A DNA stretch of 64,000 bases from Neotabrizicola shimadae (GCF_019623905.1 NZ_CP069371.1:1-64000), one strand, 5' to 3'. Shown: positions 19,214 through 28,170, counted from the first letter of the stretch. A program made the numbers and translations. The notes: a model not told the origin generated them from the letters alone.

Positions 19214-19239
19214 GGCCGGGTGTGCGTAGACACCCGGCC
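19214..19239 (-). terminator. Ten-base-pair hairpin between virB2 and virB3
   Basis: GGCCGGGTGT at 19214-19223 pairs perfectly with ACACCCGGCC at 19230-19239 around a six-base loop. On the + strand it is followed by TTTT, but the genes run on the - strand, where no T tract follows. In the - strand mRNA it would lie just after the pilin gene and could act as a partial terminator or a 3' stabiliser that raises virB2 over the downstream genes. Confidence 0.5.
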
Positions 19240-19255
19240 TTTTGCCTGTCCCGCC

Positions 19256-19570
19256 TCAGGGGGCCGCAAAGCCGTCGATGATGGTCGCGGCCGAGAAGAC
19301 GAGGACCACGCCGAAGAAGATCGCGAGGAACAATGGCCAGTTCAGTCGGCCGGTGAACATCATGTAGCCCGCAGCCACGACGGCGAGGATTGCGATCAGG
19401 CGTCCGATCGGGCCGGTCAGCGCATCAACCACGGTCTGCAGCATGTTTTCGAGGGGATCGAGGTTCTGCGCGAGAGCGGGCTCCGCGAAGATCGCCGCAA
19501 AGGGCAGCGCCAGCAAAAGGGTGTGCAAAGCCAGACGCGGCAAACGCGCGCCTAAAAGATTGCGGAACAT
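19256..19570 (-). CDS. virB2: VirB2/TrbC major pilin
   Basis: This 104-residue protein has a long signal peptide (LALHTLLLALPFAAIFAEPALAQ) and two hydrophobic helices (GRLIAILAVVAAGYMMF and PLFLAIFFGVVLVFSAATI), the normal plan of VirB2-type pilins, including the family's usual FxGR loop (FTGRLNW). It should be the major pilus subunit. It lies five bases after virB1. Confidence 0.9.
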   Translation of the reverse strand: MFRNLLGARLPRLALHTLLLALPFAAIFAEPALAQNLDPLENMLQTVVDALTGPIGRLIAILAVVAAGYMMFTGRLNWPLFLAIFFGVVLVFSAATIIDGFAAP

Positions 19571-19575
19571 GGGAA

Positions 19576-20286
19576 TTACTCCGAACTGAGGGTTGCGTTG
19601 GTCAGCCGCAGAACCTTGGCAACATGGCCCTCGGTTTCGGCATAAGGGGGAATGCCGCCATAGTCGCGGACCGCTTCGGGTCCGGCGTTGTAGGCAGCGA
19701 GTGCAAGATCGGTAGCGCCGAAGTCCTCAAGCTGGGCGAGAAGATAGCGGGCAGAGCCGTGCAGGTTGTCTTCCGGGTCATAAGGATCGACGCCGAGTAG
19801 ATCAGCGGTTCCTGGCATCAACTGCCCAAGACCGATGGCACCGACGGAGGAGCGCGCATCCGGATTGAAGGCGGATTCCACGGCGATGTTGGCTCGGAAA
19901 AGCGCCAGCCATTCCGTCCCGGAAAGCCCGGCCGCCTTCAGCGCAGGATGGCGAAGATAGTCGTCGCCGACATCGAGAACGAGATCCTCGATCTCGGCCG
20001 TGCCACGCGGGCCCCTGCCCTTCGGGGTCGTGCCATAAGACGCGAGCACAACGAGACCAACGTCATCAGCATCGGTCTCGGCTTCATCTGCGAACTTGGC
20101 GCCGTTCAAATCGCCGCGTCTGGGAAGCTCTTTGCCAAAGTCGAGGACGCTGGCTCGAACCCGCAAGTCCTCTGTCCCTGACCCAAGGTCGATGACCTCG
20201 GCGACTGCACCGTGTCCGGCAGCAAGCCAAAGCGCCAGCCCGGCGCAGTGGGTCAGATCACGAGTTAGGGTCCGCCTCCGCGTCAT
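19576..20286 (-). CDS. virB1: VirB1-type lytic transglycosylase
   Basis: This 236-residue exported protein has a signal peptide followed by a C-terminal SLT domain: catalytic Glu in NIAVESAFNPDARS, GAIGLGQLMPGTADLLGVDP and [20 protein letters not shown]. It would open the peptidoglycan for channel assembly. It is one of two transglycosylases in this operon; the other is the VirB5-like chimera at 15225. The start overlaps the upstream gene by 29 bases. Confidence 0.85.
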   Translation of the reverse strand: MTRRRTLTRDLTHCAGLALWLAAGHGAVAEVIDLGSGTEDLRVRASVLDFGKELPRRGDLNGAKFADEAETDADDVGLVVLASYGTTPKGRGPRGTAEIEDLVLDVGDDYLRHPALKAAGLSGTEWLALFRANIAVESAFNPDARSSVGAIGLGQLMPGTADLLGVDPYDPEDNLHGSARYLLAQLEDFGATDLALAAYNAGPEAVRDYGGIPPYAETEGHVAKVLRLTNATLSSE

Positions 20287-20578
20287 GGGTCCAGGTCGCC
20301 TTCTCGCCCTTCTTCAAAGGAACGGGGACCGTGGTCAGACCCAGCTCGACCGCGAAGGAGATCAGACCGGTGACGGTCTTGAACTCCCGGGGTTCGAGCC
20401 CGCGCGAGATCACCAGAAGGGCTGTCTGGTCGCCAAGGCGCAACTGGATGCGCCAGGTGCCTTGCCAGACATTGAGAACCTTCTTTGCGTCCTCGACACA
20501 GAGGGCTTCGACGATGCCGCCTTCGGTCAGGGCCTCCTTCAGTCCGGCCTGCAAGATCACCGGGGTCAAGTTCCTCAT
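20258..20578 (-). CDS. Conserved-looking protein at the head of the virB operon
   Basis: This 106-residue cytoplasmic protein has no signal peptide or membrane segment and a mix of charged helices and strands. I do not recognise its family. GGAAGG lies seven bases before the ATG, a good ribosome site. As the first gene of the T4SS operon, overlapping virB1, it may be a regulator or substrate adaptor, but there is no direct evidence for either. Confidence 0.6.
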   Translation of the reverse strand: MRNLTPVILQAGLKEALTEGGIVEALCVEDAKKVLNVWQGTWRIQLRLGDQTALLVISRGLEPREFKTVTGLISFAVELGLTTVPVPLKKGEKATWTHDAEADPNS

Positions 20579-20685
20579 GGGTTGGCACCTTCCGAAGCAA
20601 CACGCTCACGGCAGAACATAGTGCATGTCGCGCTGATGAGAAACATGTCGTCGCGCAACGTGACGGCACCACTAGCGGTAGAATC

Positions 20686-20708
20686 CTATTGCGTCAATAG
20701 CGGTGTTT
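20686..20708 (-). promoter_or_regulatory. Possible promoter and operator of the virB operon
   Basis: Upstream of the first - strand gene there is an inverted repeat CTATTG-CGT-CAATAG at 20686-20700. On the - strand the overlapping TTGACG could serve as a -35 box, with TAGTGG 17 bases further on as a weak -10. It also lies just upstream of the divergent + strand gene at 20748, so it could control both directions. Confidence 0.4.
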
Positions 20709-20747
20709 TGCAATTCATGCACATGTTTTGAAGTTCAGGACCGGTGC

Positions 20748-21050
20748 ATGCCCCGACGCATCCTCAGACCCATCCCCCTCGGCGCTTCCATGGTACTTCC
20801 CATGCTGGTCTTCGGGGCAGCGCAAGCGGCGACGCCACTGGATTGCCTGCCGCCGATCCCGCCCGCACCGGTCACCGATGCCGCTACGCGTATCGAGTAT
20901 CGGACGGAGATCGGGCAGGAGTTCACGGCCTATTTCGATGAGGCGCAGGCCTATCTGCGCTGTCTGGATGCCGCGCGAGCAGAAGTGTCCGAAGAGATCA
21001 ACCGCGCGATCCGCGACTATCAGGCGCTCGGCCCCGAGCCCGACGGTTGA
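20748..21050 (+). CDS. Small exported protein, unknown function
   Basis: This 100-residue protein has a signal peptide (PLGASMVLPMLVFGAAQAATP) and a short mature part with a Pro-rich start (CLPPIPPAP) and one helical region with a cysteine (LRCLDAARAEV). The ATG at 20748 is preferred over an in-frame upstream start because the signal peptide follows directly and AGGA lies close by. It is divergent from the virB operon. I recognise no domain. Confidence 0.6.
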   Translation: MPRRILRPIPLGASMVLPMLVFGAAQAATPLDCLPPIPPAPVTDAATRIEYRTEIGQEFTAYFDEAQAYLRCLDAARAEVSEEINRAIRDYQALGPEPDG

Positions 21051-21110
21051 CCTCGCCAAATCAAGCCTCCCTGCTCCTTCCCTTCAGGCTCTTTCACAAG
21101 GAAACCAACA

Positions 21111-21755
21111 ATGAACTCCCTACGGGCTGCCGCCGCCGTCGCAGCGACTGCCGTCTCAGTATCGATTGCGGCGCCCGCTGCCGCCTATCCCGTCGACTGC
21201 GCGATCCTTCTCTGCCTCGCAGGCAGCTGGCCGGCCTCGGCAGAATGCGCCCATGCCCGCGCCGTCTTCATCGCCCGGATCACTCCCTGGCCGGTCGAGC
21301 CGCCTCTGCAGATCTGGAACTGCCCGATGCGGGCGTCCTTGAACCGCGAGAAAGCCCCCATGGAACGACTGTTCGAGATCGCGCTGCGAGACGAGGTTGG
21401 AGCGCTCCCGCAGTCACCGGGCGGGAGCCATCCCGAGCTCTATCTGGCTCAAGACCGGGCAGACGTAGACATTTCTGATCCGGCTTATGACTTCGTGCGC
21501 TCGATCCATGTGTTCCAGATCGAGTATCGGCGCCACCGCAATAGGGACGGTGACTGCAACACCTGGTCGACAGTCCGCGAGGGCACTTACGGAGAGCAGG
21601 GCGACTTCGCCTGGGCGAGGTCCACGCCAGCCCGCGTTCCCCCCGCTTCAGCGTTCCGCCCGGGGACAAGCTGTTCCGATTACTGGTTCCGAGGCGTCTT
21701 CGTCGACTGGACCGACTACGAGGGCACCTACGGCTTCGAGGAGGTGCGCTACTGA
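21111..21755 (+). CDS. Exported Cys-containing protein, TrbM-like N-terminal pattern
   Basis: This 214-residue protein has a signal peptide (residues 1-25, ending APAAAYP). The mature N-terminus CAILLCLAGSWPASAEC followed by ARAVFIARI recalls the cysteine pattern of the conjugal protein TrbM. The rest is rich in Tyr, Trp and Cys and not recognised. It lies 60 bases after another exported-protein gene, divergent from virB, so a role in the transfer apparatus is plausible but unproven. Confidence 0.6.
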   Translation: MNSLRAAAAVAATAVSVSIAAPAAAYPVDCAILLCLAGSWPASAECAHARAVFIARITPWPVEPPLQIWNCPMRASLNREKAPMERLFEIALRDEVGALPQSPGGSHPELYLAQDRADVDISDPAYDFVRSIHVFQIEYRRHRNRDGDCNTWSTVREGTYGEQGDFAWARSTPARVPPASAFRPGTSCSDYWFRGVFVDWTDYEGTYGFEEVRY

Positions 21756-21971
21756 TGACCTGATCTTCCAACCTCTCCGGCACGATCGAAAGACTGAGAC
21801 CCCCAGAAACAGAAACGACGCCAGACCATAGGCCCGACGCCGCACTGATTTCCTCGTGGTAGTGGGAATCTAGCGCGAGCTTTGGGTCCGTTCAACCGGC
21901 AAATGCCTTTGCTGGAACGAAATTTTGTACGCCATTCGGTCTGGTGTCTTCCCAAGACGGAAAGACACATC

Positions 21972-22817
21972 ATGGAACTCACCACCGGTGCCATCCTGCG
22001 CCGCATTACCGAAACGCCCCTCTCCACGGCGGCACACAAGCTTGCGACGATCATCCTTGATGGGATCGCCTGGAAGGATGGCTACAACGGCCTCAAACGC
22101 GGGACAGCCGCGTTCACACTGGCGCATCTCGCTGAGAAGACGGGGGTTTCGCGGCAGCATCTGACGGCGCTCCTGGCCGAGCTCGCAGCTTCTGGCTTGG
22201 CACTGGTCCGATGGAAGCCCAATGGGAAGTTCGCACCCTGGCTTTTTCGGTTCGGAGGAAGCGAAGAGGTCAATGCTTCGCCATATGTCGTGTCAGCCTC
22301 AGGCGACACATCACTATCTAGAGAATCTAAGAACAAAACAATCTTTGCAGGAAGCATTGAGATCGGCGCAGAAACCAGTGTCCACCATACTCCTTGGGCC
22401 GAACTGATCAAGGCAGCGAAGACGGCATTGCCATGCTGGAACGTCGACACGCAGGCGATCTGGGAGCGGTTCCTTGCCTTCAACCGGGCACGTGGAAATG
22501 CCCGTGTTCCAGCTGGATACTTGCTCGGCTTCATGCGCCGCTGGCGGACCGGTTCATCAAGCATGGTTCCAACATCTTCATCAGAGCCTGAACCGTTGGC
22601 CAAAGAAGATCCCAAGATGCAGGAGCTTCATGATCTGATCCGCGCCGCGCCCTGTTCCAACCGACAGTTCCATGCATCGGATCTGTGCCGGTTGATCGGT
22701 CAGGCTGCCTACGATGCTCGTGTCCTGGACGTCGTCCGACAGTTCGGCTGCCCAAAGTTTGCTGCAATCCTCGCGGTCCACGGACGTGCCGTAATTGCAG
22801 GAGAGATTGCCAGGTAG
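21972..22817 (+). CDS. Helix-turn-helix protein, possible plasmid regulator
   Basis: This 281-residue protein starts at the ATG at 21972 (MELTTGAILRRITETPLS), chosen over an earlier in-frame start. An N-terminal winged-helix-like region includes FTLAHLAEKTGVSRQHLTALLAELAASGLALVRW. The middle is Ser-rich and linker-like; the C-terminal part is helical. I recognise no defined family. The helix-turn-helix reading suggests DNA binding, perhaps in plasmid control. The 216-base gap before it holds no other gene that I can see. Confidence 0.55.
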   Translation: MELTTGAILRRITETPLSTAAHKLATIILDGIAWKDGYNGLKRGTAAFTLAHLAEKTGVSRQHLTALLAELAASGLALVRWKPNGKFAPWLFRFGGSEEVNASPYVVSASGDTSLSRESKNKTIFAGSIEIGAETSVHHTPWAELIKAAKTALPCWNVDTQAIWERFLAFNRARGNARVPAGYLLGFMRRWRTGSSSMVPTSSSEPEPLAKEDPKMQELHDLIRAAPCSNRQFHASDLCRLIGQAAYDARVLDVVRQFGCPKFAAILAVHGRAVIAGEIAR

Positions 22818-22985
22818 TACGGTGAACACGGCATCGATCGTTTCAAGTGCCTGACCCTGAACCACGCTTCTGACAGTGTGCTGCACCTCGCCAAGCAAGG
22901 CATGTCGATGCGATGGAGATCAAGGACGCTCCCTTTTGTCGAACTGCTGGTCGATCAAAGGGCTAGAAAAACGTGCTTGCACTGT

Positions 22986-23005
22986 ATTTCTATAATGCTA
23001 GAAAT
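22986..23005 (+). promoter_or_regulatory. Palindromic ArsR operator overlapping a -10 box
   Basis: ATTTCTA (22986-22992) and TAGAAAT (22999-23005) form a perfect inverted repeat with a six-base spacer. A TATAAT sequence (22991-22996) sits inside it. It is 21 bases before the arsR start at 23027, the normal place for ArsR autorepression. A half-site ATTTCTAG recurs just before the flavoprotein gene at 23385. Confidence 0.65.
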
Positions 23006-23026
23006 ACCGCAGAAGGAGTAGCTTCC

Positions 23027-23329
23027 ATGGACATCGACATTGCGGCATCTCGCCTCGCCGCTCTTGGAAACTCGACGCGCCTGCGCCTGTATCGCTTGCT
23101 TGTGCGTGCGGGCGAGACTGGGCTTTCGATGGGCCAGATTCAAGAAAAGCTGGGCATTCCTGGTTCCACGCTGTCACACCACTGCCGCGCGCTGGTTCAG
23201 GTTGATCTGATCCAGCAGGAGCGGTCCGGCACCTCACTGGTCTGCCGGACGAACTACTCTGTTATGCGCGGACTGATCGACGATCTGGCTGCCGAATGCT
23301 GTGCCGATGCCTCCGTCACGAGCAATTGA
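23027..23329 (+). CDS. arsR: ArsR-family metalloid-responsive repressor (vicinal-Cys type)
   Basis: This 100-residue ArsR/SmtB winged-helix repressor has recognition helix region GSTLSHHCRALVQ and a beta-wing after it. Adjacent Cys91-Cys92 near the C-terminus resemble the As(III) site of the Acidithiobacillus ArsR type rather than the CxC helix site of the E. coli type. The ATG at 23027 has AAGGAG upstream. It precedes a flavoprotein and an MFS gene that it should control. Confidence 0.85.
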   Translation: MDIDIAASRLAALGNSTRLRLYRLLVRAGETGLSMGQIQEKLGIPGSTLSHHCRALVQVDLIQQERSGTSLVCRTNYSVMRGLIDDLAAECCADASVTSN

Positions 23330-23384
23330 GGCCATATCCTCAGCCTCTATATTTCGATATTTCTAGCAGAAAAGGAACAGCGGA

Positions 23385-24752
23385 ATGACAAAGACAGTTG
23401 CGATCCTTGGGGCGGGGCCGGTCGGGCTTGCCGCCGCCGCGCATGTTCTGGAGCGCGGTATGCTCCCCTTGGTTCTCGAGCAAGGCGATACCGTCGGTCA
23501 CGCTGTCCGGGCCTGGGACCACGTGCCGATGTTTTCAAACTGGCGCTACAACATTGATGCGGCCGCAGTACGCAGACTGGAAGCGGCGGGCTGGAAACGA
23601 CCGGTCCCGGAGGTACATCCGACCGGGGCTGATCTCTTGACAGACTACTTGGAACCGCTCGGTCGGTCACTTTCGTCGTGGCTGCGCCTTGGTCGCCGTG
23701 TCGTGGCGGTCTCGCGCGATGGGATCGACAAGGTCAAGGATGCGGGCCGTGAGCAAACGCCTTTCGTGATCGAAACCGAAGGGACGTCCGGCCCGGAATT
23801 GCTTCGCGCGGATGCCGTGATCGACGCGACCGGGACATGGTTCCAGCCGAACCCGGGCGGTGCGGGTCGCCCTGTGTCGGGCGAAACCGGCAACGCGCGG
23901 ATCAGCTATGGAATGCCTGACGTGGCCGGGCAGGACAGGTCGCGCTTTGCTGGTAAGCAGGTTGCGGTGCTTGGCGGCGGGCACTCGGCCATTGGAACGC
24001 TGATCGCCCTGTCTGATCTGCCAGCTACGCAAGTGATCTGGCTTTGCCGCGCACCTACGATCACGCGGGCCTTGGGCGGCGGAGCGGCTGACCAGCTGGC
24101 CGCGCGGGGTGCCCTTGGGACGGAGCTTGCGCGGCTGGTAAAGGAAGGCCGCATCAAGCTGGAAAGCGGTTTCCGCCTTGCGTCCGTCGAAGGAGCCACC
24201 GCGATGAAAGCGACCGCGACGGATGGCCGGCAGATTGAGGTTGAAGAATTGGTGATTGCGACAGGCTTTCGGCCTGATCTCTCCATCCTTCGAGAGCTTC
24301 GGGTGTCTCTTGATGCAGGCTTGGAATGCCCGCCGGTTCTCGCCCCTCTGATTGACCCGAACCAACATTCCTGCGGCACGGTGCGGCCTCATGGGGCAAT
24401 GGAACTCGCACATCCCGAACCCGAATTCTACATCGCGGGGATGAAGTCCTATGGCCGGGCGCCGACTTTCCTTTTGGCCACGGGGCATGAGCAGGTGCGT
24501 TCGATCGTTGCAGCCCTTGCCGGAGATCATGTTGCGGCAGCCCGGGTGGAACTTGACTTGCCGGAGACTGGCGTCTGCAATGGCCCAGGTCCTAAATCAT
24601 TGCAGGCCGTGGCTGCAAGCTGCTGCGGAGGGCCGGCCACGAAGCGTGCTAATGCATGCTGCGCTCAGGATGAGGTGGCCAAGGAAAATGGCGCAACGGG
24701 TTGCGCTTGCGAGACCAAAGTTGAGCTGACAAAGGTCGCCGCATGCTGTTGA
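23385..24752 (+). CDS. FAD-dependent monooxygenase-like protein with Cys-rich tail
   Basis: This 455-residue flavoprotein has an N-terminal FAD motif (VAILGAGPVGLAAAAHVLERG), a second Rossmann motif (VAVLGGGHSAIG) and an ATGFRP motif, the layout of flavin-dependent monooxygenases. The last 60 residues contain nine cysteines, mostly in adjacent pairs (ASCCGG, NACCAQ, GCACE, AACC), an unusual tail that could bind As(III) or Sb(III). It lies between arsR and an MFS gene. ArsV-type flavin monooxygenases acting on trivalent arsenicals or antimonials are the nearest functional parallel I can think of; that match is tentative. Confidence 0.72.
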   Translation: MTKTVAILGAGPVGLAAAAHVLERGMLPLVLEQGDTVGHAVRAWDHVPMFSNWRYNIDAAAVRRLEAAGWKRPVPEVHPTGADLLTDYLEPLGRSLSSWLRLGRRVVAVSRDGIDKVKDAGREQTPFVIETEGTSGPELLRADAVIDATGTWFQPNPGGAGRPVSGETGNARISYGMPDVAGQDRSRFAGKQVAVLGGGHSAIGTLIALSDLPATQVIWLCRAPTITRALGGGAADQLAARGALGTELARLVKEGRIKLESGFRLASVEGATAMKATATDGRQIEVEELVIATGFRPDLSILRELRVSLDAGLECPPVLAPLIDPNQHSCGTVRPHGAMELAHPEPEFYIAGMKSYGRAPTFLLATGHEQVRSIVAALAGDHVAAARVELDLPETGVCNGPGPKSLQAVAASCCGGPATKRANACCAQDEVAKENGATGCACETKVELTKVAACC

Positions 24753-25903
24753 CGCCGCCGCCCGACCGTCGCAGCTGGATCGTCACGGTGCTTGGCATCG
24801 CGCAAACGATAGGTTGGGCGTCCAGCTACTACATACCTGCCGTTCTGGCCGCACCGATGGCGGCCAGCTTCGGCCTGTCGCCTGTCTGGGTGTTCGGAGC
24901 GTTTTCCATAGCGATGGTGGTTTCGGCCACGATCGGGCCTTGGGCGGGGGCACGGATCGACCGGATCGGCGGGCGGGGCGTGCTGATGCTGTCGAACTTG
25001 ATCTTTGCCGCGGGACTGGCGTTGCTGGCGGCAGCGCCTTCTCCGGTCGTGTTGTTCGCCGGTTGGGCGATCATCGGGCTTGGCATGGGCATGGGGCTCT
25101 ACGAGGCGGCATTTGCCTCGTTGGCAGGCATCTACGGCAAGGAGGCACGGGGACCAATCACCGGCATTACCCTGATTGCTGGATTTGCCAGTACTGTAGG
25201 TTGGCCCCTATCAGGGCTGATGCTGGCAAGCTGGGGCTGGCGCGAGGCCTGCATTGGCTGGGCACTGATCCACCTCTTTCTTGCGCTCCCGCTGAACGCG
25301 CTTCTGCCCAGAGGAGCGCAGAAGATCACTGCCCCAATGCCAGACACGGTCGAGGGACCACCTCCCCCACGCTTAGCGCTCTGGTTGCTGGCTTTTGTCT
25401 TTGCAGCAACCTGGTTCAATTCGACTGCCATGGCCGCGCATCTGCCGGGGTTGCTGCAAGCAGCCGGGGCCAGCACGGCCGTCGCCATCGCTGCAGGCGC
25501 CCTGATCGGCCCAGCCCAGGTAGCGGCGCGTATACTGGAGTTCGGTTTGTTGCGGCGGTTCCATCCGCTGGCATCGGCCCGACTGGCGGCATCGGCCCAT
25601 CCGCTGGCTGCGGTATGCCTTGTGGTTTTCGGTGGCCCCGCTGCCTATGGATTTGCCATATTGCACGGGGCTGGCAACGGTATCCTGACCATTGCCAAAG
25701 GCACCTTGCCGCTCGCCCTATTTGGGGCGGCTGGCTATGGCGCGCGTCTTGGTTGGCTCAATGCGCCAGCCCGTTTGCTCCAAGCTGCCGCTCCGCTTAT
25801 CTTCGGTGCGGCGTTGGCGACTTGGGGTTTGCAAGCGATTTGGCTGACCGCAATGGTCGGTGTGCTGGCTACAGCGGCGCTGTTCCTGCTCAGGCGGAAC
25901 TGA
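24743..25903 (+). CDS. MFS transporter, probable arsenic-related efflux
   Basis: This 386-residue protein has about 12 hydrophobic segments with short loops and an MFS pattern (GARIDRIGGRGVLML between segments 2 and 3). It overlaps the flavoprotein gene by 10 bases, so the two are coupled and share the ArsR promoter. It would export the product of the flavoprotein or an arsenical. It ends 13 bases past the stop of the convergent arsJ gene, so the two 3' ends overlap. Confidence 0.75.
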   Translation: MLLTPPPDRRSWIVTVLGIAQTIGWASSYYIPAVLAAPMAASFGLSPVWVFGAFSIAMVVSATIGPWAGARIDRIGGRGVLMLSNLIFAAGLALLAAAPSPVVLFAGWAIIGLGMGMGLYEAAFASLAGIYGKEARGPITGITLIAGFASTVGWPLSGLMLASWGWREACIGWALIHLFLALPLNALLPRGAQKITAPMPDTVEGPPPPRLALWLLAFVFAATWFNSTAMAAHLPGLLQAAGASTAVAIAAGALIGPAQVAARILEFGLLRRFHPLASARLAASAHPLAAVCLVVFGGPAAYGFAILHGAGNGILTIAKGTLPLALFGAAGYGARLGWLNAPARLLQAAAPLIFGAALATWGLQAIWLTAMVGVLATAALFLLRRN

Positions 25904-27161
25904 GCCTGCGTGCCGCCAGCCAGCTTGCAAGAGCCATGACGCCAGCGGTGGCAAGGCAGAGAGGCAGCCCGCCAATCTGGTAGCTGAGGCCCGAGAGCAA
26001 CGTGCCGATCAGGCGCCCTGCGGCGTTGGCCATGTAGTAAAAGCCCACATCCCGCGTGATCCGTTCCGCCGATCCGAAGGCGAGGATCAGGTAAGAATGA
26101 ACAGAGGAATTTACCGCAAAGACAAAGCCGAACAGCAGCAACCCGCCGATCAGCGTGGCCGTCAGCCATGGCGCGGGTCCTTCTGCCGCCCATGCCGCCC
26201 CGGCCAAGAGGAACGGGATCGGCACCAGAAGTCCGGCCCAGAGAATGGCCTTGCGGGTCGTCTCGGCCTCGGGTTGCCCTTTGCCACCCAGAAGCCGTGG
26301 GGCAAATGCCTGCACCGCGCCATAGGCGATGATCCAGAGCGCAAGGAAGCTGCCGATCAGGAAGAATGCCTCGCGCCGCCCTTCGGCGGTACCGTCGGAT
26401 AGCACAGATTGGAAATAAACCGGGATGCCAACGACGAACCACACATCGCGCGCACCGAACAGGAACATGCGGGCGAGGCTCAGACGGTTCACCCGTGCGT
26501 CTTTCGACCGCCAGCCGCCCCAGGCCTCTTCGGATTTCATCCGTCCGGGCAAGCCCGCTGGCAAGAACAGAACAACCGCAATCAGGATGACCGCAAGCAC
26601 CGCAGCCATGCCCCAGACCGCTATCTGAAACCCTGCCAACGCCAAAAGCACCGCGCCAAGAAAGAAGCCCAGCCCCTTCACGGCATTCTTCGACCCGGTC
26701 AGCAACGCCACCCAGCGGAAGAGGCCACCGTCCTCCTTGGGCGCAAGCAGTTTCACGGCGGATTTCGAAGACATCTTGGCCAGATCCTTGGCCACGCCTG
26801 ACACGCCCTGAACGGCCATGACAAAGGCGACCGAGGCGGCAACACCCCACGATGGGTCAAGCTGGGCAAGCGCCACCAGCGCCCCAATCTGTAAGGCAAG
26901 CCCGCCGTACAGCGTTGCAGCCAGCCCGAAGCGCGCGGCCAGCCAGCCTGCCGCAAGGTTGGTCACGATGCCCGCCACCTCATAAAGCAGGAACAGCCAC
27001 GCAAGTTGTACCGGCGTGAAGCCAAGGCTGTTGAAGTGGAGCAGCACCAGCATACGCAGCGCGCCGTCGGACAGCATGAAGGCCCAGTAAGCCGCTGTAA
27101 CGGCAGCATAAGCGCGCAACGGGTTCGGCGGCGGGGCGGCCGTGGTCACGGCTTCGGTCAC
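25890..27161 (-). CDS. arsJ: ArsJ, MFS exporter of 1-arseno-3-phosphoglycerate
   Basis: This protein of about 423 residues has around 12 membrane segments and begins [22 protein letters not shown], typical of ArsJ. It is coded directly after a glyceraldehyde-3-phosphate dehydrogenase, the diagnostic ArsJ arrangement: GAPDH makes 1-arseno-3-phosphoglycerate from arsenate and ArsJ exports it. The likely start is GTG at 27161, overlapping the GAPDH stop by four bases (GTGA), rather than an upstream in-frame start. Confidence 0.88.
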   Translation of the reverse strand: MTEAVTTAAPPPNPLRAYAAVTAAYWAFMLSDGALRMLVLLHFNSLGFTPVQLAWLFLLYEVAGIVTNLAAGWLAARFGLAATLYGGLALQIGALVALAQLDPSWGVAASVAFVMAVQGVSGVAKDLAKMSSKSAVKLLAPKEDGGLFRWVALLTGSKNAVKGLGFFLGAVLLALAGFQIAVWGMAAVLAVILIAVVLFLPAGLPGRMKSEEAWGGWRSKDARVNRLSLARMFLFGARDVWFVVGIPVYFQSVLSDGTAEGRREAFFLIGSFLALWIIAYGAVQAFAPRLLGGKGQPEAETTRKAILWAGLLVPIPFLLAGAAWAAEGPAPWLTATLIGGLLLFGFVFAVNSSVHSYLILAFGSAERITRDVGFYYMANAAGRLIGTLLSGLSYQIGGLPLCLATAGVMALASWLAARRLSSA

Positions 27162-28165
27162 AGCGACCCCGCGACCATCCGCGCGATGTCGGCGAGGCGG
27201 CAGGAATAGCCCCACTCGTTGTCATACCAGGCGTAGATTTTCACCTGCGTGCCATTGATGACCATGGTCGACAGCGCATCGATAATGGATGACCGCGGAT
27301 CGTTGGTGAAGTCGCATGACACCAGGGGGCGCGTCTCATACCCCAGAATGCCATTCAGCAGCCCCTCTGAGGCAGCCTTGAACAGGGCGTTCACTTCCTC
27401 GACTGTCGTCGCCCGCTCTACCTCGAACACGCAATCGGTCAGCGAGGCGTTCAAGAGCGGCACCCGCACGGCATGACCGTTCAGCCGGCCCTTCAGTTCG
27501 GGGTAGATCAGGGTGATTGCCGTGGCGCTGCCTGTTGTGGTGGGGATCAGGTTCAAAAGTGCGGACCGCGCACGGCGCATGTCCTTGGCCGGGCGGTCCA
27601 CGATGGTCTGGGTGTTGGTGACATCATGGATCGTGGTGATCGATCCATGGCGGATGCCAAGCGCCTCGTGGATCACCTTGACCACGGGGGCGAGGCAGTT
27701 CGTCGTGCAGGAGGCCGCAGTGACCAGTGTCTGCGAGCCATCGTAAAGGTGATGATTGACGCCATAGACCAGGTTCAGCGCGCCACCATCCTTGACCGGG
27801 GCCGAGACGACCACTTTCTTGACCCCGGCGGCATAGTAAGGTGCCACCTTTGCGGCGGTCTTGAAGACCCCCGTGCAGTCGATGACCAGATCAACGCCCA
27901 GTTCCGCCAGCGGCAGTGCTTCGATAGTCTTCTCATGCGTTAGCCGGATAGTCTGGCCGTTCAGAACCAGTGCTCCTTCACCGGCCGCGACCGGCGTGCG
28001 CCAGCGGCCATGGACGGAGTCGAATTCCATCAGCAGGGCGTGCTGTTCGGCATCGCCGACGGGGTCGTTCAAGAGGACAATGTCGCCCCCCGCGCCAGTG
28101 TCGATCAGATCGCGCAGGACAAGCTTTCCAATGCGGCCAAGGCCGTTAAGGGCGATGCGGGTCAT
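27158..28165 (-). CDS. gap: ArsJ-associated glyceraldehyde-3-phosphate dehydrogenase
   Basis: This 335-residue protein is of normal GAPDH length. It has the NAD-binding start [17 protein letters not shown], the active-site [13 protein letters not shown] with catalytic Cys and the family signature, and the C-terminal [14 protein letters not shown]. With arsenate in place of phosphate it forms 1-arseno-3-phosphoglycerate, removed by ArsJ. Its coupling to arsJ on a plasmid supports a resistance rather than a glycolytic role. It lies five bases after the ArsR-ArsC gene. Confidence 0.93.
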   Translation of the reverse strand: MTRIALNGLGRIGKLVLRDLIDTGAGGDIVLLNDPVGDAEQHALLMEFDSVHGRWRTPVAAGEGALVLNGQTIRLTHEKTIEALPLAELGVDLVIDCTGVFKTAAKVAPYYAAGVKKVVVSAPVKDGGALNLVYGVNHHLYDGSQTLVTAASCTTNCLAPVVKVIHEALGIRHGSITTIHDVTNTQTIVDRPAKDMRRARSALLNLIPTTTGSATAITLIYPELKGRLNGHAVRVPLLNASLTDCVFEVERATTVEEVNALFKAASEGLLNGILGYETRPLVSCDFTNDPRSSIIDALSTMVINGTQVKIYAWYDNEWGYSCRLADIARMVAGSL

Positions 28166-28170
28166 GAGGG

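Noticed and set aside
22581..22898. A 105-codon - strand frame reaching into the gap after the helix-turn-helix gene (22818-23026).
   Set aside because: Most of it is antisense to the gene at 21972-22817, it lacks a ribosome site and a domain. The gap itself appears to hold only the arsR promoter region.
25735..26850. A 371-codon - strand frame within arsJ and the MFS gene.
   Set aside because: It is a shadow in another frame of arsJ (same strand) and of the MFS gene; the arsJ frame has the membrane pattern and family start.
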